Position numbers and translations under genes: made by a program
Assembly (NCBI GenBank): GCA_037074705.1
Contig: CM073593.1
Coordinates: forward strand, 8,933,001-8,997,000
Length of the DNA: 64,000 nt
Direction: 5' to 3'
Source: Zhengitettix transpicula
Taxonomy: Eukaryota; Arthropoda; Insecta; Orthoptera; Tetrigidae
Notes under the pieces: model-generated
Told to the model about the DNA's origin: nothing
What the model saw: the letters and a program-made list of their open reading frames with translations, nothing else
The model's database searches: none
Shown: one piece after another, positions 37,501-52,500 of the stretch
Layout of the letters: every line of letters begins with the position of its first letter
Position numbering within the stretch: position 1 is the stretch's first letter

Positions 37501-40500
37501 GTGTCCAGAAACGTTGTGGGTTATTTATATCATCACTTTTATTTGTCTGTCATTTGGCTATTTTATATTATTATTATATTTCCAAACAGACGTATTATAT
37601 TTTGTTCATCTTGATATGAGTGAGACAACGGTAAATGACTTATTTGAAGTAGCAAGGAGTTTGCTGCGATCGCACAAAGCGGGTCCAAGGTGAAGTTTCT
37701 TGCGTCAAACAGAAAGCCAAGCAACATCCTGCAACGTTGACAGAAAGTTTTGCCAATTAGCAGACTAACAATATCGCAAACTGAAACTTGCCATTGCTTC
37801 GCATACAGTGAAGAAGGCAAAGTAACTTTTCAGTTGGTTTTATATCCAGGTGAGACAATATTCTTAAGAAAACTTGTTGAAGCATTGACATTTTAATTTG
37901 AGGACGGTCTCATTTCAAAACTGAAACAAAGAAAGCAGTGTTTCGCTCGCGTAGTAACCACAACTGAAAGATAATATTCACTGGGATGGAGATAATCTTG
38001 TATTTCCTCCCCACCGGAACCTAAAATGGACTACGTAAAACTCGACATTAATTTGGACGATGTTGAAGTGTGACAATTATTAACGAGGGCGAGTTGCTCT
38101 TGTAAGGAAATAAGTAGCAGAACCCCCTTGTTGACGCGGATCTTGCATAGACGCCAGAATTAATTGGAACTCGAGCATCAATTAAATTACACGCATCAAT
38201 AACGTCAGATCTCGTGCAGGGGTCGCAAAGCGTTTACCGATAAAGGCCGACGCTTATCGTGCTACGGGTAATTACCGAGCCAACATTTCCAAGTGGCAGA
38301 TTTTAAAACTTAAACATAATTTCTTCTAACTCAAAGTCTAAATTTATTTAGTGCTTTCAAAATTACGTTACGTGATAGGATAATTTTGTCAGAATACTTG
38401 GGTTACAGCGACATTACTTCACCACTCCTTAATGTTGCAGGAAAACTGCAAAAAACTATAAATTATACTTGATATTAGCAATATGAGTATTGAAAATTTA
38501 AAAGAAGAAATATATTTAAACATCTGCTATTAAAGAATTGCAGCCAACTATATGATTGTGATCATTGATCTCTAATAATGTCAGTTTGTTGTTCACAGAA
38601 GCTTTCAATTATTTTATGACACATAGAAAGAGTCTGAGAAATGGAAGTAACGTTCTGAAGCAGTAGGAATCAGAACTGCTGCCTATTTCTGTTTCGCGGA
38701 GAATATTCTCCAGTGAAAGTTAACAAACCCTATGAAAAATTCCTGCAGAAGTGCATGTTATTCAGCACTGGTATTAGAACCTATAATATCGAATTTGTGA
38801 AGCTTGTGCTAGTGTCTGTAGACACGTAATGTATGGTGTAATCCACGTAGCGGCCACTCCATATGTATAGCATACGAAAGGGACTGAAAGTATAGATGCG
38901 GAAAGGTAGAGCAAGGTAGCCAAGGGTTAATTAGGGCCCCCCGGGAGTAGTTTAAGGATCCTATCCGGAAATTGGCTTAAGGTGGCGCAGGGTAAACCCT
39001 AGAAAAACCTGCATCATTTAGTACTTATCCCGCACCCTGCCGATGGCGGGAGAGGGGTTTGCTGTGGGGTCGTAGCTTTCCCCCTCTCCGTGCCTTGACC
39101 GATTTAGGAGGCAGCTGGCCGATTATTCCAATAGGAATAGCAGACAACTCTTACCGTATGCCCAAGGTCTGCGACCCCGGAACATACACCTCTTAATACA
39201 GGCCGAAGTGCCTCGGCATGTGGGAACCTTAGTTCAAAAAACCATAGACAGAGAGATGTGAAGGCATCCCCAAAGGTAGACTCCGCCAGAGCTCTAAGAA
39301 GGCATCCTTTTTTTTCTTTTTTTTTTTTTAGGGTAACAGGCTACATGAGGGTAATCCACATGGTGGCAATTCCCCTTTAATAGCATAGGAAGGGATTTGA
39401 AAAGGGGGATGCGGACCGAAAGGCAGCCTCCTTGAGAGCTCTCTAGGAAGGTTCGCCTGCGAGAGAATTTTCTCACAGGCTTCCTTTTATTTTTTTGCAA
39501 TAGCGGATAGCAATGGATGTATTTATCATTCATTAGTTAATTCAAAAAGAAGTTTCTTAATTTCAAGAATAATGGAGTTCTCGTGGTTGCATTTATCTCA
39601 AGATATTGTAATAAGAACGCTCGGCGAAGATAGGAAACGATTTAGTGCTAACACCCTGGTTAGTATTTCGAAAGGATTAAATAAATATAAAGCAAAAAAG
39701 TATTAAAATACATTCGATTGGAAAAATTGAGTATAAAATTTCTTACTTTTATAAAAGTTGTTCATGTATTATTTATAATAGCGAATCTGTAAATTTTTTA
39801 AGATGCGGACACTAAACAAAATTGAAATATTTATTTACGCGATAAAATGACAGTACACAACGAATGATTCCACGTTGAAAAACCATTGTGTTGATTATAT
39901 TTTTTTCCTTTGATTATATTTTCAGCAATGGTCTATTCGTTTAAATTCTCTCGAGATCCGAACCGGGCAAGTTCGTCTAAAACGCGCGACGTATCGATTA
40001 CTGTTCACGTCCTCACCATATTCTGGCGAAGATCAACTATACACAGGGAAAACCTTCGGTTTGTTTGGGAAAATTGAATCCCATTTCTTAATGCTGAGTC
40101 AACGACCAAGGTTGAGGAGTTTGGGTGTTTGTAGTTGCACTCTTGTAAGTCGCCTTACCTTCTGTAGAGATGACGCGACTGCGGACCAGATCGGTCTTGT
40201 TGGCCACTAGGATGACCGCCTTGGCGCTGACTGAGTCACTCTTCCAGAGACATTGCAGAATCTCTTCGGCGGTTCGTAGACTCGTGCGGTCTGCCGTAGA
40301 GTAAACCACGCAGTACGCGTGAGGGTCGTACGTGGTGATGCAGTTCTCAGGCTGCAACGCGAAAATCTCATTCAGTCATTCGCCTCTCAACACAAGCTTC
40401 AGTACAATCGCAACGAGAAACAAATCTATGTGCATAAAACTCCAATTTATTTTTATGTAACGCATAATGTGCTCACCTCCCATGCCGCAAGAGGTTGAAC

Positions 40501-43500
40501 TTTCTTTCGACGAAAATATCGGCCGGTTAACACGTTTGAAAATTTATAACCCCGCTCACAATCACCCAGCCCCACCCACACCCGCGCTTCTCAGCGACAT
40601 CCATAAGCCCGATTCGACTCGAATATCGGTTATTTTATAGTTATTTTCTTGTAACGCGTCTCAATCTCCACCCGTAAGCGTGGAAAGGGGCTGAACAAAC
40701 AACATCGGTAGAAATACTATCACTGTCATAGACCCCGACAAATATTTATTCCACGCAAATATCGACCATTAAACATGTTTGAAAATTTCCCTCTCCCCCC
40801 GCTTGGGGGAGTTAAACGGCAAGTTAAATGCCAAATTAAACAGTGACAACCATAACCCCGGATTCGACAATTAAAATTTCGATTGTTTTAGCGTTATTTT
40901 ATGTAATGCCACTCCAAGAATGCTCTCCTCCCTAGCCCGAAAGGACTTGTAATTACACGCCGAGAACATATAGAGAAATATTATAAAGCTCATTGACCCC
41001 GAGAATGATTAATTCGACGCAAATATTGGCCTGTTAACATGTTTGAAAATTTCTAACTCCGCACACATCCGCCCAGCCCCTCCCATCCCCGCACTTTGCC
41101 CACGTTGTCATAAATAAACTCAGCGACATCCATAACCCCGATTTGACTAGAATCTCGGTTCTTTTTTTAGTTATTTTTATGTAAGTTCCCCCCTCCTAAG
41201 GGTGCTTTTTACCCATGCTGTAAGGGGTTGAAATTATAAACAGAGAATATCTATAGAAAAACTATCAATCTCTTTGACATCTAAAAATATTGTTCCGACT
41301 TAAATATCAGCCGTTTGAGCATGTTTGAATATTTCCATCTCCGTCCACCTCGGCTTCAGGGAGTGGTAGACGTGTTTCACCCCGACAATGTTTGTTTCCT
41401 CCACGGTTGTATATTTGTATGCGGAACATACATACAAACAAACACTATGTTTTATTTATTAGATTCTATTATAACACGAGAATACTTAATTTGGAAGCAT
41501 TAAAAAGTGTATGAATACGACAGGAGGTAAAAATTGGAAGACATAATGGAGTGACTGTCAATATACAACAAAGAGTACTCAAAAAATCGTCATTAGAAAA
41601 TAACGCTACAGACATTAGAATAATGTAACTCACCGACATTTCAGAGTAAGGATGATCAATAAAAGTCAGTTCAGATTCTTCTCCATCTAACAACACGCTA
41701 ACAGATTTCTCTCCAAACTCGTCATCTGAAACACCACACATTACATGTTTCTTAGTGTACTAACGTAGAATAATTTTTCTGTATTTTAAAAATAAACTCA
41801 AAGCTTTAAAATACGATAAAGAAATTTATATATTTGTGAGGAAGAGTTGAAAAATTTATAATATGTAACAAAACAGATATATAAATAAAAAGGCAATTAA
41901 TTATAAAAGTAATTTACCAGATATTTGAGAAAAAGGAAACAATTTTCAAAACAGAAATGTTTAATTAATATTGCATTTATGTAACTTAAAAAGTTGTAAA
42001 CGACGTGGTCTATAAAGAGAATGAATGTTTTTATAAATATAATAATTATGCCTGTGACAGGAAATTTAATATTGAAAATTGGTCTATAAAGACGATTTTA
42101 CTAAAATTAAAAACGAATCTTTTCCTCTACATTATTATAATTATATCATAATGTATAAGATGGCTGAGAGAAATGTCGTTGCTGTTGGTTGAAATTATTT
42201 GTAATAGATAGTTTTCAATGAATATATTTTAGTCTATTTCACATAAACATCCTATACCTAAAAACGTCATGTAGATATAAGAAATACTCTTGAAATCAAA
42301 TTTTTATTCAGAGTGTCTATCATTTACGAGTATTGATTAAGTCGATGGTTACACATCGACTCTGTTCTAATCGAAGTAAACGTGACTGTCATGTGTGTTT
42401 TCCTTCTACAACTAGACTTGAGAAATAGAATTCCAACGAACGTTTCAACGTGTGATTTTGTGTTTAGTAAGTTGAAACCAAATCACTTTACATTCCTTTG
42501 TTTGATGCTCCTTTAACCAAGTAACAGAAGATTAACAAAAATTAATATGTTATGCTATAACAATTGCCTATCAAGATTTCCGATATTATACAAAAAAATC
42601 CAACCCAACATTGCTCAACTAACTTAACACGAAACAATAAGTAGATTACACTTCATCGAATGCCAAAATTGAAATTAGAAACATTTTCGATTAGTAAAAC
42701 TCTCCTATTAAAAAAAGAACTACTATATTCCTTTGTGCTTCGATGACACCTTATGAAATGTTTCTTAAACTTATCACGATAAGTTTAAAAATTTTACACA
42801 CACTCATCTATATGGAATATACTTTTAAAATATTATCCAGATTTAATTTTACGCGTATATTTGCTCACGTATCTATATGATTATGTATTGCATCATATCT
42901 ATGCTATGATATTGGTTACTGTTATAATATCTATACACTGACATGAAAAATAGGTAAATATTGATGATCCGTCTCGTTGGAGCATCTGATCAGCAGGAAA
43001 AACTAGTTCAGAGTTTATTTTATCCTGAATAAAAATCTGTAGTATATATTGTAATAATAGTTAGAGGCAATTAGAGAATTAATAATTGGGAAATTGCAGT
43101 AAATTGTTATCGGCGAGAATATAAACACAACAATGGGTAAACATGTACAGGCGAGCCTTTGTCGGCGGCGAGCGTTTAAGCTCCGGGGCTCACAACTTGA
43201 GTTGCAGTAAAGATTTCATTAACAGCCGTTGCACACAGAATTTCATCGAGTGAGTTGCAGGAAGGTTTTCATTAAGAGCGGTTGGACACAGAATTTTATC
43301 AAGTAAAGGTCGCAGGCAAAATTTTCAATAAGTAAAACCGCAGGTAGAACTTCACATAGTGAAGACAGTCACAAAATTTCGTCGAGAAGGAGTGGATAAC
43401 ATTCTGATTTACCCTTAATCAGAACGAGAATTACAATATTTGCTGGAGGGATGGAGAGAGACTTATTGAAGAGGTCCACAGTGTTGTACGGAGTAATTGT

Positions 43501-46500
43501 GTCAGGTGAAAGATACAAAAGTTTTGGACGGTGATTTGAAACAAATTAAATTCTGTGAAACGACGGCCTGTTACATGTGAATAGTGTATAGTGTGTCAAA
43601 GAGTCAAACGAATGGTAGAGTAAATAAGTTTTTAAAATAGTAAAAACATTAATATAAAATAATCACAGCAAGAAAATTTGTTATTTATTACTTTAAATAA
43701 ATCAATTGATTTCTGAGGTTTAAATTCTGTAATTATTTAACATCCTTTCATTTATTTAATAAATAAATTCACCCGTTAATTAATTATAATAATTTAATTT
43801 CTTTTGAGTATTACATAAACTTGTATGCTAACGAGAGGCAAAATAATTGTTTAATAAATATAATTAAATAATTACATTTTGGCGTATCAACGTGGGGCAA
43901 TTCAACCATTAATTCATTTAATTATTTGTGTACTACATAAATGGTCTTCAACGTGGGCCGATTCAGTTAATTGTAATTTACTTATTACAATATATTGTAA
44001 CGTAATTTTGCTAGATATTTCGACGTATTATATTTCAATTTCGAGAATTTATTATGTTAGTAAGATTTCTACCCGATAATTAAAAAATACGGTTAATTCC
44101 AAGCGATTACTTTGATGATGTTGCGTTAAATAACGAAGGATCTATTTAAAATGTATTTAATTTGAAAGCATTCTTTGAGAGATAATTGGGCAATGCAGTG
44201 TAAAAGTAATTGAGGCGACCTTTTCATTAGATTCAATTAGCGCTCGGTCAAGCAGTTAGAAAGCAATCAATCACGTCGTTCTTGGGACATGAGGCCCTTG
44301 CGACTCGTCCTAGAATCCCAAGATTGCGTTCCTTATGGCGCCCATTTAATCTCACTGATCGAGTTTCATTTTATCTAGTACTGCGTCGCGGCTCTATTCG
44401 TCAACAAACGCGAACAAGATTGGTTTCTAGGGTTGTTTACAGTAGCTGTGGCTGTACTTCACTGCTTTTACAGAGGTCTACTTCTGTCCTGCTTCCTGGA
44501 AAGCAATTTACATATTATACTCAAAATATTACTTATTTCCGAAAGATTATGTATCAATTTGTTTGCAATAACCTGCGACATAAATAAGCAAAGAAAGATG
44601 AATTTCCTGGAACGAGCGGTTATTGTGAGGAACGGCCACCACGATATTTCATAAAGTACGTATAATTCCAAGTCTGGTTGTATTGTATATATTGTAATAA
44701 ACAAAAGTCGTCAATTAAAATGGCCCCACGTTGATGTGCCATTAAATGAAATAAACAAATGAATAATAATTATTGGAATAATTTTGCCCCACGTTGAGGT
44801 CGTCATTAAATGTAATAAGCAATAATAATTCCAAATTAAATGCATTGATTGGCCACACGTTAAGGAATCAAAATATGGTACTCAATAATGAAGATACTCA
44901 ATTAAATTGAACTAATAATTGAAAATTATCTAATGAAAGGAACATGAAATAATAACATTTATTTAATTTAATTAAACAATTAGTTTATTATACACAACTA
45001 TTTTACCTTACAAAACAAATTACTTGCTGAAATTTACTATAATTTTATAAAAAAACGTCATTTTCTCTTACCTCAGGGTCTTTACTGGGCCTTTTAAATA
45101 AAGAACAATTAATTTTACAATTTACTATTGACAAATATTTTTAATAAACTCTCGAAATGTAGTCGAATAAAACGAAATAATAAAGAAACGAAATCGAAAT
45201 CTGACGATATTCTACCTTTTATTAACGTTTACAATTTAATTTATAATGTTTCTTTTTTACTCACGGTTTGTACTGGTATCAGGGCAATTGTAAAGATTCT
45301 GCAACGCACGTTCACCTCGAACACTATTTCGAACAGGCCACGTTACACAGAATTTATTTTATGATGGTTTGCAAACTCTTAAAAACTGTTGATCTCTTTC
45401 TAATTTTGTACGTTTAATTGTTTGTCGATCACACACCGCACGCTGTTTACTGTTCACGTTCTGAATATCTGTATTAATACTCCTTAGATTCTGTGTTCTC
45501 TACCAATCATTGAGAACTCGCAACGGCAAACTGGAGACTTCTACCACAAAATCATCAGCCTCTGATTGCAGACTGCTAAATTTTAATTTCTTCTGTTCTC
45601 AGCAATGTCTCGTGGCTGACTGCCCACTCCATCAACTTACGTCAAGTTCAAACAACAATACCTTGCCTGTTCAGTATGCTCGACCATTATTGTGTCTCTG
45701 TGTGTTCGCCGGCAACAATTCAGTTCAATAGTTTCTAATTTTTAATTGCCTTTAAATCATTACAATATATTATGGTAATTCGAATATGTAATTATACAAT
45801 AAATAAAATTTTACTAGTTTCATTATCGGCGGCGCAAATCTGATGCCATTGCATTATAGCTTAAGGATTGTCTACAAGAATATGGAGTCTATAATGCTTG
45901 CTAGAGTTGCATTGAGACGTACGGAACTTGAGAGATTGAGAGTTGCTCGGAGGAGGATTGAGGAAGGTGCGTTTTGAGGAGTCCGTTTTCAGAGTTCCCG
46001 GGACCACGACTGAGCAAGTGTGATTTGGAAGCTGAGAAATGTTGTATTAAAATTTCCGCGGTTTTGGAATTGCAAGTCGCCAGTTATATTGCGTCTATTG
46101 GCATGTTCGAGTAATTATAAAAGTTTTAGAGAACAAAGCTATCAAAAGTGGTTGTTCAAACAAAGTTATCAACAGTTAGGATCAGAAAGTGATTTGTGTT
46201 TGCAAACTAAAATATCTTTAAATTCTGTGAAATATGACCTTTTTTGATCGAGCCCAGATGACCAGGAAAGTATAAAGTAAATAAAAAAGAATTTTGTAAA
46301 CCTTTTAGTGTAAATATGAATGTCGTCAGATTTCAAATTTCGATCATTTCCTTTAAAATAATAATAATTTAAGTCAGGAATATTTTTGCCTTTTCAATTG
46401 TGATTTATGTAACTATCTTTATTGGAGGCCCTGAAAATTAAGCCGTGTCACAACAATATCAATTTGTAAAATTTCAACCAAATTAAAAATTTGTTTTATT

Positions 46501-49500
46501 AAATTAGTTTTGTTATATTTTAAATTGATATTTTTATTTCAATCCTTTAATTTTTAACTTTAATTTTGTTTATTACAAAAAATTGACACCTCATGGTAGG
46601 GCCTATCTACAGATAAATTTAATTAGTTTATTTTTGTTTATTACAAAATTGGAGCTTCAAGGTGGGGCAAAATACATAAAATTAACTTCAATTTTGTTTA
46701 TTACAAATTTCTGCTCCAACGTGGGGTTCGTCTTCAGTTAATTTAAATTTAATAATAATGTATTTTGTTTATCATAATATATATATTTAGTATGTTCTTG
46801 TAAGGTTTTTCTCCACTTATAATTTTCCGATTGTGGATAAGGAAAATAAACTCGTCACCTACAATTCGCAATTTATTTTTCATTTGGTGTCAAGTTGCAG
46901 ACGTCCACTTGACTGAAGTGGTTCACAATTGTTCAGTATTTTTGTCTTTGATGAACTCGACGAGTCGTCCTCTTTTGTAACGAATAAAATAATAGTTGAA
47001 GCGTAACCTAGCTTCAGTCTGACGTGCCTTCGCATTTTGCAAGTGACCCTTGAACAGTCTTCAGCGTCTATTGGAGAATTCTCTTTTTTTAGTACCGTAC
47101 CTCATATGTCGCGGAACAATAAAATGACCACATATAAATAATTTTACATGCCGATTTCAAATTTCTTCAAATGAAATATTTTTTTGTGTCTTCATGCGGA
47201 GCGGGACGAAGATGTGGTCTTAAAAGTAACTTAAATATAAACACAATGAATTAAAATGTCGTTTCCCATTTATATTGCGACATTAAAAAACTATTAAAAT
47301 TACACATTGGAGAGCAAAATCCTGTAATATTCAAAATAAACAAAGTAAAGTAAAATAAAGCCAAAACGTCGTGGCCAAAAATTATGTGGTATTCAATCTT
47401 TTAAAAGGAAGAAAGTTAACAGGATTTTTTACCTTGAATTTAAACAAAATTATTTTTGAGAGAAAACGAAAGATTATTTAAATACAATTTCAATTTACTA
47501 AAATTTTGTACATTTTTCTGTTTTTAACAAAGTGCCACAGCTTTAATGATACTCATAACCTCAGAGCCGCTTACTCGACCTCTAATAATGATAGTGATTT
47601 GCAATTGTTACCAAAGTTACAAAAGAAAAATACAAATTTAATTTACAATAACAAAATTGTACAAAATAATCTAACAACAACAAAAAAAACTAGAGAAATC
47701 TGACGATAAATTATATTTACAGAACGGTTTACGGAATAAAACATTTTATTTAGAACTGCCCGCGTACCAAATTCTGAACTGCACAGTTATTCTATTTTTA
47801 AAGAAAATATTTAATTAACAGACCATATAAGTGATTGCTATATCGTTTCACTTCACGAAGTTTACGTTGCCACACAGTTTTTCTATAGAAGTAAGTTTAT
47901 GCAAAAATGTGATATACTTAGCCTTTGTTCAGCTTAGACTTTGCTGAATTCCTAATTATTTAGTCACGAGAATCCTCGGCTGGTCTCCAAACCTACATTC
48001 ACTCTATCATTAGTTAAAGTCCCAAGACCGAATTCTCTACAAACATTAACGTTCTCAAGGCTACTCTGCAAAACACACTGGCTGTTTCCGACAATAATTG
48101 CGTAGCAACCTTTACAGTCTCTGCATTCTTGCGCCACACTGACAGTTCTTTACAATGCTCTGGCCTCAAAGTTACTTCGACAATCATATTAAATAAACTT
48201 ACATTACACATCCGTAATGTCTACAATATATATGTAATAATAATATCGAAACTACACCAGTAGCCGACTTAAATAACCTTGCAAATTGAAGATGGGATAA
48301 ACATTGTAAGTAAAAGTTAAGCTGAAAGGCAGATCTGGATCCGGAAGGACGTGTTAAGAGTTGGCTGTCGAGTTCAGGTCTTAAGAGAGGTTGGCACACA
48401 GTAATTGGGGTCTGCCACTAATATTGGTGGCTGCAATTTTGACTGGTGCTCACGGGCGAAACATATTGGTCAGTTGGCTGGATTCTCAATTGTCTAGAGC
48501 TCGTGGTTGCACTTACTGAAAGTGTGCGTAACACTTAATGACAATTTAAAAAAATGAAAAGCTTTCTAAAATATTTGGTTGCTGATATATAATTTAACTA
48601 ATCAAATGATTAATGAAGGATTTGTACGTAAAGTTTCGATATTAATTTAATAGTAAGTTATTGCATAGTTTTGTACCGTCAACTTTCATTTTGTGTTATA
48701 CAAATTGGGAATATTTTATTAATTTAAATAATTACAAAAATTTAATTAACATATTTTTTAAAATTTCCATGTTTTGTTGTGTTGAAATGAAAATTATATA
48801 AAAAACGAAAGAAAATTTTATTTCACTCTATTTCGAGGCTCATTAAAGCGCCCCAAAATATTAAGTTGAGGCAAAATGTATGACTCATCTTATTGAATTA
48901 ATTTATTAAATTTTGTATTAACTAAAATTCTATGTTATCATTTTATTAATCAATTCATTAAAAATTAAGAACCCGTACTTTTAAAAATGTAAACATTTTG
49001 ATGTAAGTATAAAATTAATTGGTTTCATGTAATTAATTCAATTTGGATTTTATATTACTTGGTTCCCAACTGTGAGGCAAAGTAAATTAAAATTATTTAA
49101 TAAATTCAATTTGGTTATATTCTTTATGGTGTAGAACACAATAAATGATCGACCACATACAACTTTGAGGCTATAACTACGATGTTTTGGGTCTAATAGT
49201 CGCATCAAAACGGTAGTATATTTATATAGAATGGACAAATTGAAAGTATATAGTTCCAGTATTTATGCGCTGTCCTCCAATCATTTTTTCGAAAAGTAAA
49301 TTTTTGGGAAAATAGTTGTCATATCTGAGATACAAAGTTATATATAAATAACACAAAAATTAATAGTTGAGAATAACTAATCCAGTGTTATTTGAATGTG
49401 TAATTGTGAATGAGTATCCCCTGTTCATCTTGTGCGGTTTCAGGGTTCATAGGCCTCCCATCGATCCCAGAGGAGGCAATAAACTACCTCGGCCTCTCAC

Positions 49501-52500
49501 TCCCCTGGACACGCTCAGCAGATGCGTGCGTGCCGTTCTCCTCATTCGGAGCTCGAAAAAATTATTTATTACCACAGGTACGGAAGAAGAAAATCACTAC
49601 TGACGATTCAAGTCTTCACTTCACATAACTCGCTAACATACCACTCCGTACACAATATTGCAATTTCCGTTAGTTTTCAATGTTTTTCATTATGTATATC
49701 TCCGTTTCTGTTGACTCATTAGTTTCTTGTAAACCAACCATAGATTTATTCATTTTGATTGCCCTGCAATGTCCTTTTGTTGTAATATATTCCTTATTAT
49801 AAAAGATATATATATATATATTAATGCCAATTAATTAAGCTATTAATTATTTTTAAATAATCTAAATTGTTAGCGAATAAATTAATTGTAAGAGGTATAT
49901 GAGCGAGCAAAGCAACAATAAGCGGCGGGCTCTGTTTCTTTGTTGAGGAGTCGGAATGGCGATTACGCGCGCAAAAGTATAGTTAGTTTTAGTCTACGGC
50001 GAGGAGCGAAAGAGAAAAGTCTAAGTCTACGATCAGCCACGAGAGGAGAGACATTGTAAAAGTCAAATCTCACTGAGATACTTAGCAGTTCAATCCAAAT
50101 CGATAAATAAAGTAAACGACTAAAATCTGCAAATCGTGAGTTCCTGTAAGCAAGCAGTTAGTTGGGCAGGGAGATGTTCTAACAAATAGCCAACGGTGAA
50201 GCAAGGGTTGCTTCATTATAAAGAACTTGAACAATTTCGCGATGAGGGAAAACGACATCCGATAGCTGACCAATTAGGAGAGGATCATCCGATTTTCCTG
50301 GGAGCTGAGTCATTGCATTTCGACTTCATATGTGTAGAATCTGTGAGGAAATTTAGAATCAGTGTAATAAAATTTGCATTATAGTGTACTTTTGAAGCAA
50401 CAAAAGAATGCTAGTACCAGTCGAACAATATGTGAGTAACAAAACTTCGATAATTATATTTGTGAAAGATAATTAAAAGGGTAGTCAGATTTCGTTCATC
50501 TTTCATTTCGTTCGCTTTTCATTTAGCTTTCTTTCAGTTACCAACTTATTGTTTTTTTAGGTAAATTTTAAACTGAATCGTTAATAAGATCATTAATTAT
50601 TTTATCTGTTAATTACCAAACCCAGAGGAGGCCCTGAGATAAGAGATATTAAATTTTGATTGTAATTATTTGGAATATTTGGAAGCCACAAATTGATAAT
50701 AAATTATTGTTAATCATTCATTCATTCATTTAATTAACCTATCAGTTGATTATTACAATATTAATTTCTTTTGATTAAAGAGAGTGTAAACTTCAGACGA
50801 GGTCTAATAATATCATAATATTGAATCTATCACTTATTATTTGGCACCAACAGCTTTCGACATAAAATGTCATTTTCGTAAGGTTAGCAGCTTTCTGTAG
50901 ATGAAAGTCTGTGGAAGAAGACATTGTCGGGTTAAAAACTGTCGATATCAAGGAATTTTCTATTATTTACGACCTTAAAATAAAAATGTTCAGTGTTAGT
51001 ACGAGAAAAACTAAAGGATAAAGAAAAAAATATGGATACTGACAGTACAAGTTAATTTGTTCACGTGTTCAAGGAAGCGAACTCATTCCGAACTTGGGAA
51101 CTGAGAAACAGAAAATAAATTCTAACGAAATAATCTGTATCCATAACCGTTATATCAGTTATTATAATCTGTATAGTAGCAGTGGTAAGTTGTGGTAGTC
51201 GTAAGGTCAGTTCATCTTGAGCTTAGGCAGGTGATAGATGTGATTGCCTAATAATGAGTAGGATTCAAAATTCAAGAAATATATTGAATTCTATTTTTAA
51301 TTTCAAATCAATCATACTACATGATAACTAAACCACTACTAAATACACAGTGATTATAGTTTGTGAATACATTACTTTATAGCAATATAGTTTTCGTATT
51401 ACAAGGAATGTAATAATAAAGTTATTTTGGTTCGTTTGCAACCCTGAATTTTCAGAAGGATCTTTTAAATTGATTATAACGCTATGAATACAAATTTCCA
51501 AATCCTCTTCTTAATCGTCGAAGCCCCCTGAATGCTAAGAAGCCAACTCAATTACAGCTTCAAGCGACGAGCGCAACAACTCATCAAGTGTGATTGTTTC
51601 GTGCTCAGAAATAATATTCAGTACGTGAAATTAGCTTGTTTGAATCACACTTACAGTGCATCTAATTTACGCTTTACTATAGTAAAAAAGGAAAATAAAT
51701 GACGAATGGAACGAATAAATTAAATTCTGAGTTGACATTATAATTACTGTCATTTTATGCAAACAAATATAAAAATGATTTGGATTGTACAATCGTTCCG
51801 TAAATGGAAATTATATTTTTGTTTCATGCTCAGTTTAGTATGTGGACGGAATGTTTGAGTAATATTCTGAAAATAATTCATGCTAGTTTACCTTCGAATG
51901 TGAAGTTAATCAAATTCTGACTCTAATGGAGTTAACTCTAATGACTCTCGTATAGAAGTTAATTAACTGTAAATTATCTTCCAGCAAGTACAATTGTTTG
52001 GATTTTCTATTTTCGTGCTGTAGAATGTATTGAAATATTCGTGATCTCCTTTTAGTTTACATAATGGTCTATATTAACAGACATCCAGAAGTAAACGGAA
52101 AAAAAATTATGTAGAAGTATAACTTAAAAGGAAGACTGAAAAAATTGTAGTGCCAAAGAATAATTATATGCTGTGTAATGAATGGTATTTAAGACGTTAT
52201 GTTGAAGACTAAGTCGTATTGTTGTTTGACGCTCGGGGCTGGTTACTCCACGGAGATCTTCTTCGTCTCCTTGGCTTAAATAAAGAAGGAAACATGACCA
52301 GTCTGAAAAACTACCCCAGTCTGCTACCGAAAGACGTCCAACATTATTATGCATAACTAATTAAGTGCTCCGGAAGTGTTACTTGCACAAAGTAGTAAAT
52401 ATATGGCCAAGGTAATAAATTTTGTTCAGCGGAGGAAGTAGAACGTAATAAATTTCATTGGATCCCATTTTGGCTATGGGGGCGACAAATTAAATTTAAA

